Of a DNA stretch of 53,714 bases, positions 8,182-15,746 are shown in pieces (the first letter of the stretch is position 1; each line of letters opens with the position of its first letter). Below the pieces are notes generated by a model, which did no database searches, had not been told where the DNA came from, and worked only from the letters and a program-made list of their open reading frames with translations. The DNA is from Methanobacteriota archaeon (GTDB taxonomy: Archaea; Thermoplasmatota; Thermoplasmata; RBG-16-68-12; JAFNFQ01). A program made the position numbers and the translations under genes. The stretch is from positions 1 to 53,714 of the forward strand of contig JAFNFQ010000027.1 in the NCBI GenBank assembly GCA_017885655.1, given 5' to 3'.

Positions 8182-8433
8182 TCACCGATAGATTGTGCCT
8201 CGGTGACCCACCTTCAAGACCAGAATTCGCAGGGTGGCTCCTTGGATGTCAAGAAAAACACGGTAGTCTCCCACGCGCAATCGGAAATAGCGTGAGTTCA
8301 CCAGTTTCTGAACCTGGCGATGCGGATTATTCTTCAAACCTCCGACATGCTCGAAAATCCGACGGGCGACTCCTCGATCCAGTTTGCCCAGCTGTCTCTT
8401 GGCCCGATCTGACCAGATGATGCTGAGCTCCAT
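8182..8433 (-). CDS. RelE/ParE-family toxin
   Basis: This 83-residue basic protein matches the RelE fold: a first strand (ELSIIWSDRAKRQLGKL), helical Arg/Lys-rich segment, then FRLRVGDYRVFLDI and a final strand ending KVGHRGTIYR. The closing Arg and Tyr are typical of mRNA interferases of this family. The ATG at 8433 shares one base with the antitoxin stop (TGATG), so the pair is translationally coupled. The track start three nt upstream is a TTG. Confidence 0.88.
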   Translation of the reverse strand: MELSIIWSDRAKRQLGKLDRGVARRIFEHVGGLKNNPHRQVQKLVNSRYFRLRVGDYRVFLDIQGATLRILVLKVGHRGTIYR

Positions 8434-8654
8434 CAAAAGCCCATCTCGGCCTTCACTTGCTCGTGCGTCTTGAATTTCCCGGCCTCGATCTCTTTGACTG
8501 CTTGCTCAATATCTCTCTTGGTTTCTTCATTCAACTCGCTGAGATCTTCGAGGATGCGCTCCAGCACGTCGTTGTAAGTCTCCCTTGGGTGTAGCTTCAT
8601 GCTCTCGAGCGTCTTCTTCAACTTGCTGGTCAGCTGGATGGTAGTCGTGGCCAC
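8433..8654 (-). CDS. RelB-like antitoxin
   Basis: This 73-residue acidic, mostly helical protein (VATTTIQLTSKLKKTLESMK, then a long Glu-rich helix) directly precedes the RelE-type toxin. The first strand and two helices suggest a ribbon-helix-helix-like DNA-binding head. I chose the GTG at 8654 because the TATA box at 8676-8687 lies about 27 nt upstream, giving a leaderless message. The longer ORF in the track (start 8699) would begin upstream of that TATA box. Confidence 0.8.
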   Translation of the reverse strand: MATTTIQLTSKLKKTLESMKLHPRETYNDVLERILEDLSELNEETKRDIEQAVKEIEAGKFKTHEQVKAEMGF

Positions 8655-8675
8655 ATGAATGCTATGGATCAGCGT

Positions 8676-8687
8676 ATCTATATAGAT
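8676..8687 (-). promoter_or_regulatory. Palindromic TATA box of the RelBE-type pair
   Basis: ATCTATATAGAT is a perfect 12-bp palindrome placed about 27 nt before the GTG start. It can serve as the TATA element, and because of its symmetry also as an antitoxin binding site. Confidence 0.55.
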
Positions 8688-8864
8688 TGCTATAGCCAAC
8701 TATGGGGCAATCGAGATTTCTTCTACTAAACCGCCTTGAGGCAATAGAAGGACCCTTGAGTGAAATGAATAATCATCAGGGCCGTGGCGACCCTCACTCA
8801 TCCCCGCCGCCGCGGAAAATAAGTAATACTCGCAGAGTTTTTCCCTTCATTAGAGGCGGTTTCC

Positions 8865-9608
8865 ATGCTCCGCTGCAACCAATGTGGCCGTCAGAACATC
8901 GACGATGCGAAGTTCTGTGACAGGTGCGGTTCGCCTATGGTCATGGGGCAAAAGCCCGAACAAGCGCAGACCTTGGGCCCAGTGCCACCAGAGCCGCCGG
9001 CACCGCCACCGGAGGATATCGGTGAACGCTTCGGCAGGGAGATAGCTGCCGCCGGCGAGCGCTTCGGGAGAGAGATGGCAAAGGCGGGAGAGAGATTCGG
9101 CAGGCAGTTCGAGGGCGCGGGGAGGCGCTGGGAGACCCGGTACGAAAGGAGGTTCCACCACCTTGGCCCCTTTATCGGTGCCCTGATCGGATGGGGCTTC
9201 CTGATCCTGATCATCCTCGGCATACAGGCGGCAAGAACACCCGGCGGTGATCACGCCTATCCGAACCTCGGCAACTACCTCGGTGGCCATGTGCTGCTGT
9301 TCTTCGGGCTCCTGCTGCTCTTCGGCTATGTCAACTATCTCCACCGAAGGTTCCGCAAGCGGGCGGTGTGGGTCTTGCCGGTCAGCGTGGCGGCTGGAAT
9401 CATGATCTTCTCATGGCTCGCGGCGGGGGCGCTCTCCGCATTGGCAATCGACACCGGGCGACAAGACATCGCCGATGCCGCTTCGGTCGGACAGACGCTC
9501 CTCCCGGTAATCTTCGTCGTCATCGTGGCCCTCGGGTACCTCATAGTTTTCACGAGCTCAAGGTGGTTCTGGAAGAGGGTGATCGTCCCGCCGGAGCAGG
9601 GAAAGTGA
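8865..9608 (+). CDS. Zinc-ribbon membrane protein with 11-residue repeats
   Basis: The family is not recognised. The 247-residue protein opens with a zinc ribbon (Cys4, 7, 18 and 21), then a Pro-rich linker (residues about 40-50). Three tandem 11-residue repeats, GERFGRE(I/M)AxA, follow at 53-85 and form an amphipathic charged helix. Four hydrophobic membrane segments come next (about 103-121, 142-156, 166-190 and 205-225). The zinc ribbon and helix would face the cytoplasm. It stands alone between a toxin-antitoxin pair and another zinc-ribbon membrane protein. Confidence 0.85.
   Translation: MLRCNQCGRQNIDDAKFCDRCGSPMVMGQKPEQAQTLGPVPPEPPAPPPEDIGERFGREIAAAGERFGREMAKAGERFGRQFEGAGRRWETRYERRFHHLGPFIGALIGWGFLILIILGIQAARTPGGDHAYPNLGNYLGGHVLLFFGLLLLFGYVNYLHRRFRKRAVWVLPVSVAAGIMIFSWLAAGALSALAIDTGRQDIADAASVGQTLLPVIFVVIVALGYLIVFTSSRWFWKRVIVPPEQGK
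9021..9119 (+). repeat. Three tandem 33-bp coding repeats (GERFGRE units)
   Basis: Three in-frame 33-nt units encode GERFGREIAAA, GERFGREMAKA and GERFGRQFEGA. Third-codon positions differ between copies, so the peptide pattern rather than the DNA is conserved. This argues for selection on an 11-residue helical (hendecad-like) period. A weaker fourth unit, GRRWETRYERR, follows. Confidence 0.75.
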
Positions 9609-9714
9609 ACAAACGGATTGACAATGCCTTTTGCATTTCTGAGATGGGCGGTAGGGGCGGATTGTGGAGGCAGGTTTCAAGCAATGAGATGCCCCTGTCC
9701 ATACGGGGAGTCAC

Positions 9715-10050
9715 TTGAACCCGACGAAGCATTCCATTATCCCGCGTCACCGGCGTGTGTTGATTGGGTTTATTGCACCTACGTTTGTGACGGTCGGTTT
9801 GGCCATCATCCTCGCTGGCTTTATCCTCCCATTATGTGATTGGCATGGCTGTACCGCGAACACCGAACACTGGGCTTTCGCCATGATTATCCTTGGAATC
9901 GCCATCATCATCTCAGCTGTCTTGTTCAGTTGGTGGATTTCATTGCATCCCCCTCCACCGTTCGTGAGGTGCCCGCGTTGCGGCAATCCGGTGACCTGGA
10001 TCACCCCTTACGAAAAATGGTATTGCGGCATATGCCGGATTTACTCATAG
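9715..10050 (+). CDS. Small membrane protein with C-terminal zinc ribbon
   Basis: The family is not recognised. It is 111 residues with two hydrophobic segments (about 16-38 and 50-74) followed by a zinc ribbon, CPRCG...WYCGIC, near the C-terminus. The start is a TTG at 9715 with ggggag five nt upstream, a convincing ribosome site. The end overlaps the next small ORF by 19 nt. Confidence 0.7.
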   Translation: MNPTKHSIIPRHRRVLIGFIAPTFVTVGLAIILAGFILPLCDWHGCTANTEHWAFAMIILGIAIIISAVLFSWWISLHPPPPFVRCPRCGNPVTWITPYEKWYCGICRIYS

Positions 10051-10295
10051 GCGCGAGAGAGTCAGTTTCCGAGCGGCATTCATTCTTCATCGAAGCCATC
10101 GTCAACCAGGCCCCGCCGTCTCCGGCAGTTGACGTGCACATGCTCGAACGCAAACTGGGAATCCTGAAGCGGTTAATGGCGATGGGATACTCTCTGGCCT
10201 ACCAGGACGAACTCAGCATCCTGTGCGAAGCAGAGTTCCCGAGGAAGAAGATAGAGTGTGAGTCGCTGAAGGCGATACTTGCCGGGATGCCTTGA
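10032..10295 (+). CDS. Hypothetical small protein, helical C-terminus
   Basis: A possible 87-residue product from the ATG at 10032, in another frame from the preceding gene, which it overlaps. Only the second half (MLERKLGILKRLMAMGY to the stop) looks like real protein: amphipathic helices with balanced charge. The first half has no clear pattern, so the start may lie further in, or the ORF may be the remnant of a larger gene. No family is recognised. Confidence 0.4.
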   Translation: MPDLLIGARESVSERHSFFIEAIVNQAPPSPAVDVHMLERKLGILKRLMAMGYSLAYQDELSILCEAEFPRKKIECESLKAILAGMP

Positions 10296-10317
10296 AGGTC
10301 AACGCGTTCCACCAGCT

Positions 10318-10330
10318 AGCATTAAATGCT
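10318..10330 (+). promoter_or_regulatory. Palindromic TATA element of the nucleoside phosphorylase gene
   Basis: AGCATTAAATGCT is a perfect 13-bp palindrome (odd centre). Its centre is 30 nt upstream of the ATG at 10354, consistent with a nearly leaderless message and with that start codon. Confidence 0.45.
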
Positions 10331-10353
10331 GAGATGCCGATTCATCTCCCTCC

Positions 10354-11100
10354 ATGGTCCGGGCAAAATCCCCATCGCAACACATCCTCAATCGGCAGAA
10401 GGGCCGCGGCAGAGAGCGCGTTCCGGTTCTCATGCCGTTCCTCCACAGCAGCCAAGAGCTTCTTGCTCGAAAGACTGGAATCCGGAGACTTCCTCACGTC
10501 GTCGCACGAGAAGGGCGACTCGATCGACGTCGCGTTGCGCTCGTGAACCCGGGGTTTGGGGCGCCTGCGGCGGTACTGACTTTGGAAGAAACATTCCGGC
10601 GCGGCTACAGGGATTTTCTGTTCCTGGGAGCGTGCGGCGGGCTCTCGAAGGACCTGCGGATTGGGGACATCATCCTGCCTGAAGAGTCAATCTCGGAGGA
10701 GGGGACGTCACCGCTGTATGGGCTGTCGGGACCGAGGTTCAAAGCCGATGCCGAACTGGCGGACCTCCTCGAATCCACCGCGAAGGGTCTGGGCACGGAA
10801 GTCCGACGCGGGCTGATCTGGACAACCGACGCGCCTTATATGGAGACACCCGCCAAGATTAGGAGATACAGGAAGCAAGGAGTCATCGGCGTCGAGATGG
10901 AGACTTCCGCGTTGTTCGCTGTCGCGAAGCTGAGAAAAGCGCGCGTGGCGGGTCTGCTGGTCGTCTCGGACTTGCTTCATGAAGAATGGATCACAGGATG
11001 GAACAAGAAGGCCTACAGTGTCGCTGAAGACAGAGCACTGGAAGTTTTCATGAAAGCAGCGATGCGTCTCGTCGATAGTCAGAGGAAAGGACATCGATGA
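10354..11100 (+). CDS. Nucleoside phosphorylase (PNP/UDP family 1)
   Basis: This 248-residue enzyme splits a nucleoside with phosphate into base and pentose-1-phosphate. The fold markers are GFGAPAAV, the phosphate-site GACGGLSKDLRIGDII, the TTDAPYME segment, GVEMETSALFAVA (the Glu that holds the ribose) and a late VSD. Uridine or purine phosphorylase cannot be decided from these motifs. The first 30 residues are unusually basic, but the palindromic TATA element supports the ATG at 10354. Its TGA overlaps the start of the GNAT gene (ATGA). Confidence 0.88.
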   Translation: MVRAKSPSQHILNRQKGRGRERVPVLMPFLHSSQELLARKTGIRRLPHVVAREGRLDRRRVALVNPGFGAPAAVLTLEETFRRGYRDFLFLGACGGLSKDLRIGDIILPEESISEEGTSPLYGLSGPRFKADAELADLLESTAKGLGTEVRRGLIWTTDAPYMETPAKIRRYRKQGVIGVEMETSALFAVAKLRKARVAGLLVVSDLLHEEWITGWNKKAYSVAEDRALEVFMKAAMRLVDSQRKGHR

Positions 11101-11636
11101 AACGGAAAGCATCCGCGGGAAGAGCGAAGGTCCCCGCTGGGGTTCGCAGCTTCAAGGCATCCGACCGTGACGCATGCAGAGGGCTCTGGGCGGAGCTGAC
11201 GCTTTGGCACCGCCGGATCTATGATGACCCGACGATTTGCGGCTCTGACCCCGGTGCCTATTTCGATTCATATCTCAATAAACATGGGTCGAAGCACATC
11301 TGGGTCGCAGAAGTCGATGGTAAGGCAGTGGGGATGGCGGGGCTGATTCAAGGTGACGAGGGGCCGGAACTCGAACCGCTGATCGTGAGCGGGGATCATA
11401 GGGGGCGTGGGATCGGTCGGCTGCTGTCTGAGAAGTAGATTCAGGCCGCGCGCAAGCAAGGTGCGAATATGCTGAATGTTCGGCCGGTTGCGCGAAACGA
11501 CCCCGCCATCCGTTTCTTCCATGGTCGCGGGTTCAATACCCTCGGCCATATCGAGATGTTCATCGACCTCACTCCCGCCACCCGCCGAAGATGGAAAGGT
11601 AAGAAGAGGATTGCGGGGAAGGACTTCAGATTCTGA
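11097..11636 (+). pseudogene. GNAT acetyltransferase interrupted by an in-frame TAG
   Basis: From the ATG at 11097 the frame encodes the first three quarters of a GNAT fold up to the acetyl-CoA loop HRGRGIGRLLSEK. Codon 114 (11436-11438) is TAG. The same frame then continues without another stop to a TGA at 11634-11636, encoding IQAARKQGANMLNV and FFHGRGFNTLGHIEMFIDL, the last helix and strands of the same fold. One nonsense change (or sequencing error) therefore splits a 179-codon gene. TAG ends many intact genes in this window, so recoding is unlikely. It is coupled to the nucleoside phosphorylase by an ATGA overlap. Confidence 0.82.
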
Positions 11637-11651
11637 CCGACCTGGCGGTAT

Positions 11652-12602
11652 CTAGAATCCGTCCAGGGACATGAACGCGAATCTCCCGTCGTCGAGGCCG
11701 TAGAGATGCTCCAGTTTCCTCCTCGACATGCCCTTCTCGAGAGGCTTCGCCATGAGCCGGTACCAGTGCGTCGGACGGATCTGATAGTCCAATGAGACGA
11801 ACCTGTCCCTCTGTTTCCTCCAGATGAGGCTTGAACCGACGACAAGGGAACCCTTGTATTGCGCTTCGAGTGCGGAGACGATTGCATCGAAATCCTGCTT
11901 CGCTGGGGCCACGGCTTCCATGATGAACGCAACGCCCTCTCGCGGCGACGACACGGCGTACCCAACGACCTTGCCCGCGAGAGTCGCGACCCTGATCGCA
12001 GCCTTTCCGAGTTGCTGCGTAGCGATTCCTGTCTCGAGGAAGTCCCACTGTCGATCCGTGAAGCCAAGGCTGCCCCTGAGATATTCCTTGTAGATGCTGG
12101 CAAGTTTCTTGCAGTCGCGCTTGCGATATTGCCTGAGTTTGATGTCGCTGCCTTGCGCCTGCTTTTTGGGGATGCGCTTGAACCCTCTCGGAAAAGTTGA
12201 GACGTTAAAGTAGCCCAGCTTTCGATACAGGTTGTGAGCGACCAAATGCTCCCCGGTCATGAGCCAAGAAGTGGTCATGCCTTCCTCGGCCCCCAGCTCC
12301 TCGATCCTCTTCATCAGCGCGGTCGCGATGCCCTTTCGCGTCTCGTCAGGGGCGGTCACGACCTCCGCGACTCCCAACTGATCCGCCACACCCTCCGTTG
12401 ACCTCAAACGCAGCCTGAAGGGGATGATCTGGCCCAGCACCTTGTCCCCTCTCACCGCATAGATGCCGAAAAGCTTCCAGATCCTCCCGTCGTGCTCGGC
12501 CATCGCCCTCGCCCGCTCTTCCGTGAGAGGCCATCCGAACCCGGACAGGTGCATGACGAGAACCTGGTCATGGTCGACCTCATCATAGGTGAGAATCTTC
12601 AT
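11652..12602 (-). CDS. GNAT-family N-acetyltransferase, two-domain
   Basis: A 316-residue protein. The N-terminal half is a clear GNAT domain: VLGQIIPFRLRL, VAEVVTAPDETRKGIATALMKRIEELGAEEG (acetyl-CoA loop R-K-G-I-A), then HNLYRKLGYFNV. The second half (KLRQYRKRDCKKLASIYKEY onwards) looks like a degenerate second GNAT copy, as in Eis-type or double-GNAT proteins. The ATG at 12602 is preferred to the track start at 12701 because a CCTTAAGG element sits about 27 nt upstream. The substrate is unknown. Confidence 0.85.
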   Translation of the reverse strand: MKILTYDEVDHDQVLVMHLSGFGWPLTEERARAMAEHDGRIWKLFGIYAVRGDKVLGQIIPFRLRLRSTEGVADQLGVAEVVTAPDETRKGIATALMKRIEELGAEEGMTTSWLMTGEHLVAHNLYRKLGYFNVSTFPRGFKRIPKKQAQGSDIKLRQYRKRDCKKLASIYKEYLRGSLGFTDRQWDFLETGIATQQLGKAAIRVATLAGKVVGYAVSSPREGVAFIMEAVAPAKQDFDAIVSALEAQYKGSLVVGSSLIWRKQRDRFVSLDYQIRPTHWYRLMAKPLEKGMSRRKLEHLYGLDDGRFAFMSLDGF

Positions 12603-12625
12603 GCACGGCTGAACGGGGCTGATTG

Positions 12626-12633
12626 CCTTAAGG
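12626..12633 (-). promoter_or_regulatory. TATA-like element of the two-domain GNAT gene
   Basis: CCTTAAGG, itself palindromic, is centred about 27 nt before the ATG at 12602, consistent with leaderless transcription. Confidence 0.35.
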
Positions 12634-12731
12634 ATTCGTGCGCCTCCATGTGGCCGGATGCGTATGGCCTTGTTCCAGCACCCTTTTGTATGATCACGCA
12701 ATCCATCCGCTTCGTTGAACGGGTGTCAAAG

Positions 12732-13463
12732 ATGAGTACTTGCGCAGTTGCGATCAATGATCTGGTGAAAGCCTACTCAACCGGCCTGAAGGCGATTGAC
12801 GGTGTGACCCTGACCGTCAACGAAGGCGAGATATTCGGGTTGATTGGACCGAACGGTGCCGGCAAGACGACGACCCTCAGGATCTTGGGCACATTATTGA
12901 AGCCGACCAGCGGCACCGTCTCTATCCTTGGTCATGATGTGGTCGAGGGACAGATGGCCGTACGCGGTTTGATTTCTTATCTGCCAGAGGACGCAGGCGC
13001 CTATGAGAACCTTTCAGGGCGCGAGTATCTCGCGTTCATGGCGGGTTTCTACGAGGGCGATGCGAAGAAGACCGTGGATATCGGAGTCAGAATCGCGGAC
13101 CTGAAAGAGCGCATCGACTCAAGAATCAAGGAATACAGCAAGGGCATGAAACGGCGGTTGTTGATTGCCAGGGCTCTGATGACCGCGCCGAAGCTCGCGA
13201 TCCTGGACGAGCCGACGGCGGGTTTGGATGTCATGCACGCACTGTATGTCCGAGAGAGGGTGAAGGGACTCATCAAGGAACGGGGAACGACAGCAGTTCT
13301 CTCCAGTCACAATCTCTTGGAAGTCGAGTTCATGTGCGACAGAGTCGCGCTGATCGACCACGGACGAATCCACGAAACCGGCACGCCGTCCGAACTGAAG
13401 GAGAAGTACGGCGCGAAGAATCTGGAAGAGGTTTTCATGGAGGTGGTGAAGCATGCCGCATGA
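12732..13463 (+). CDS. ABC-2 exporter ATP-binding protein
   Basis: A 243-residue ATPase subunit with Walker A GPNGAGKTT, the Q-loop region YLPEDAG (Gln replaced by Glu-Asp), the signature YSKGMKRRL, Walker B LAILDEP and the switch His in SSHNLLEVE. The GKTTTLRILGT and ELKEKYGAKNLEEVF parts place it in the NatA/CcmA-like family of ABC-2 exporters. The ATG at 12732 begins MSTCAVAINDLVKAY; the track start at 12492 is too far upstream. It overlaps the permease gene by 11 nt, so together they form one exporter of unknown cargo. Confidence 0.93.
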   Translation: MSTCAVAINDLVKAYSTGLKAIDGVTLTVNEGEIFGLIGPNGAGKTTTLRILGTLLKPTSGTVSILGHDVVEGQMAVRGLISYLPEDAGAYENLSGREYLAFMAGFYEGDAKKTVDIGVRIADLKERIDSRIKEYSKGMKRRLLIARALMTAPKLAILDEPTAGLDVMHALYVRERVKGLIKERGTTAVLSSHNLLEVEFMCDRVALIDHGRIHETGTPSELKEKYGAKNLEEVFMEVVKHAA

Positions 13464-14763
13464 ACTGCGCAATATCGTGGTCAAGGAATTGAGGGAGATT
13501 GTCCGCGACCCCCGACTCCTCATAGGCATGATCATCGTGCCTGTCCTTATGATGCCGCTCATGGGGGTCGGTATAAGGTCAGCCATGGAGGCTACGGAAC
13601 AACAACTCTCTAAGATGGAGACCGGGCTTCTAAACCAGGATGAGGTTGGCAGTCACGACTACTCGGACACACTGTACAGGTTGATGGTCCAGAATAACTT
13701 GGTAGTCAGGAACTCGACTGCCCCAGATACCAACTCCGCTGTGAGCTGGGCGTTGCAGAATAATCTGGGCACGCTGGTCGTGCTCCCGCCATTGTTCTCC
13801 GAAAACATCAGCAGCGGGAAGTCTGTGAACGTTTCCGTCTATCAGATGCTCAGTCATTTCGGATTCGACGAGATAGCAGGGTCTGGCCGAATGGACTCTG
13901 TGTTCACCCTGTTCAACAACAGGGTCCTCCATGACAGGCTCGGAAACGACTACAACAGCTCGAACCCGTACCTGCCGCCAGTCCCCGCGAATGTCCAGTC
14001 CCAATCAGTCGTCAAAGGGGAGGTTCTTAACGTCTCGCCTTCGAACCTCATCAACACAGTGTTTACCACCGGATTGCTCATCCCGATAGCCATCTCCATC
14101 GTCATTATCCTCGCGGCCCAGCTCGCCGCCACATCGGTCGCGATGGAGAAAGAGCAGAAGACGCTGGAAGTCCTGCTCACCCTGCCCATCAAGAGGATCA
14201 ATATCCTCCTCGGCAAGCTCAGCGGGGTCATCGTCGTCTCGGCGCTCGCAACGATCGCTATGCTGCTCAGCTTCGGATACTACATGTCGAGCTTCACCTT
14301 CGCGGGAGGGGCTCAAGTAGACCTCGCCGCCGTTGGACTGACGCCGGACATGACCGGCTACGCCCTGCTCGCCGCCTCGCTGTTCCTGTCGATAATCTCA
14401 GCGCTGGCACTCGCCGTGCTCCTCGCCGCATACACCAAGGACGTCAGGAGCGCACAATCTCTGCTCGGCGTGTTGTTCCTGCCGATTTTCATACCGGCCT
14501 TCCTCCTGATGTACGCGCCTATTGAGATACTTCCCGCGGGACTCCAGGCGGTCCTCTACGCGATCCCATTCTCCTATCCGTCCATCGCCTCAAAAGCTCT
14601 CTACACGAAGGACTACGCGGTGGTGGCGCTGGGTGTCGTCTATCAGCTCATCTTCACTGCAGTCGTACTCATCATAGCGGCCAGGTTCTTCGCGTCAGAG
14701 AAGATAATGACCGCCAAGCTGAGGTGGGGAAGGAAGCGCAAGGCTGAAACTGAAATGGAGTGA
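13453..14763 (+). CDS. ABC-2 type permease (NatB-like)
   Basis: A 436-residue membrane subunit. There is one N-terminal membrane helix (about residues 22-38), then a large extracytoplasmic domain (about 45-190). Five or six membrane helices follow, after an amphipathic MEKEQKTLEVLLTLPIKR segment that is the coupling region typical of NatB-type permeases. It pairs with the overlapping ATPase gene. Possible cargo includes sodium, drugs or lipids. It is convergent with the crotonase gene 19 nt downstream. Confidence 0.92.
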   Translation: MPHELRNIVVKELREIVRDPRLLIGMIIVPVLMMPLMGVGIRSAMEATEQQLSKMETGLLNQDEVGSHDYSDTLYRLMVQNNLVVRNSTAPDTNSAVSWALQNNLGTLVVLPPLFSENISSGKSVNVSVYQMLSHFGFDEIAGSGRMDSVFTLFNNRVLHDRLGNDYNSSNPYLPPVPANVQSQSVVKGEVLNVSPSNLINTVFTTGLLIPIAISIVIILAAQLAATSVAMEKEQKTLEVLLTLPIKRINILLGKLSGVIVVSALATIAMLLSFGYYMSSFTFAGGAQVDLAAVGLTPDMTGYALLAASLFLSIISALALAVLLAAYTKDVRSAQSLLGVLFLPIFIPAFLLMYAPIEILPAGLQAVLYAIPFSYPSIASKALYTKDYAVVALGVVYQLIFTAVVLIIAARFFASEKIMTAKLRWGRKRKAETEME

Positions 14764-14782
14764 ACGCCGAACCAGGTCAGAC

Positions 14783-15742
14783 TCACAGCTTCGATCCGCA
14801 CTTCCCGCAGAAGTCGAAGTCCTCGGGCAGGGCCTTGGTGCCGCACTTGGGGCAGGTCTTGATGTTCGCACCCCACCAGTACTCGTTGCTCTTGCCCTCG
14901 GCTGCCAGCTTCCTGAGCTTCATGAAGTCCACTGGCCTCTTCTCCACGAACGCCCCCATGCCTTCGAGCGTCTCTGGAGAGGCGAAGTGCATCGCGAGCC
15001 AATCCCTCGCGTGGCCCACCGTCATGTTCCATGCGAAGTCCTTCCAGAAGTTCACCTGCTGCTTGGTGTACCTTGTGCACTCGGGGAACTTCTCCAGCAA
15101 GGCCTTCGCCATCTCGTCCACCGCCTTGTCGAGCTGGTCGTAGGGAACGACCTGGTTGACCAGGCCCCACTCCAGCGCCTTCTTGGCGGGGATCCTGTTG
15201 CAGAGGAACAGCATCTCCCTGGCCCGCCTGTCACCGATGATTATCGGAAGGAACTGGGTCGCTCCTCCCGCCGCAACGCTCCCAACCCTCGTCCCGACCT
15301 GGAAGAACTCGGCGTTCTCGGAGGCGATGGACAGATCGCAGCTCATGTGAAACTCGTTTCCGCCGCCGGCGGTCATGCCGTTCACCCGCGCGATGATGAC
15401 CTTCCCGCAATTCCGCATCAGGTCGTGAGTCTGGTTGAAGTAACCCATCCACTTCCAGAAGTCGCGCGGCCAGCGAGTATAATTCTCGGCGTACTCCTTG
15501 ACATCGCCGCCGGTGCAGAACGCCTTGTCCCCCACGCCGGTGAGCACGATGACGCCGACGGTGTCGTCCATCGTCGCGTCGTGAAACGCCTTCGCGAGCT
15601 CCTGCAGGGTCAGGAGGGAGTAGGCATTGTACGCCTTCGGTCTGTTGAACGATATCCTAGCGATCCAGTCCTTCTTGTCGTACAGTATCTCCTGGAAATC
15701 GAACCCCTTCGGATCCTTGCCTAAGAACTCCTGCTTCCTCAT
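14783..15742 (-). CDS. Crotonase-family acyl-CoA hydratase/hydrolase with C-terminal zinc ribbon
   Basis: A 319-residue crotonase with NRPKAYNAYS, the oxyanion-hole AFCTGGDVKEYAE, and GMTAGGGNEFHMSCDLSIA. By eye it is closer to 6-oxocyclohexene-1-carbonyl-CoA hydrolase and to MenB than to simple enoyl-CoA hydratases: both the FCTGG-EYAE-Y and RVNGM-GGG-E stretches recall the ring-opening enzymes. The last 25 residues are a separate zinc ribbon (CPKCG...CGKCG) that crotonases lack. It begins 4 nt after the dehydrogenase/hydratase fusion ends and is the last gene of that operon. Substrate assignment is inference. Confidence 0.87.
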   Translation of the reverse strand: MRKQEFLGKDPKGFDFQEILYDKKDWIARISFNRPKAYNAYSLLTLQELAKAFHDATMDDTVGVIVLTGVGDKAFCTGGDVKEYAENYTRWPRDFWKWMGYFNQTHDLMRNCGKVIIARVNGMTAGGGNEFHMSCDLSIASENAEFFQVGTRVGSVAAGGATQFLPIIIGDRRAREMLFLCNRIPAKKALEWGLVNQVVPYDQLDKAVDEMAKALLEKFPECTRYTKQQVNFWKDFAWNMTVGHARDWLAMHFASPETLEGMGAFVEKRPVDFMKLRKLAAEGKSNEYWWGANIKTCPKCGTKALPEDFDFCGKCGSKL

Positions 15743-15746
15743 CCAA

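Noticed and set aside
11436-11438. Pyrrolysine recoding of the in-frame TAG
   Set aside because: Many intact genes here end in TAG with convergent or adjacent genes right after, and no pyl genes are present in the window.
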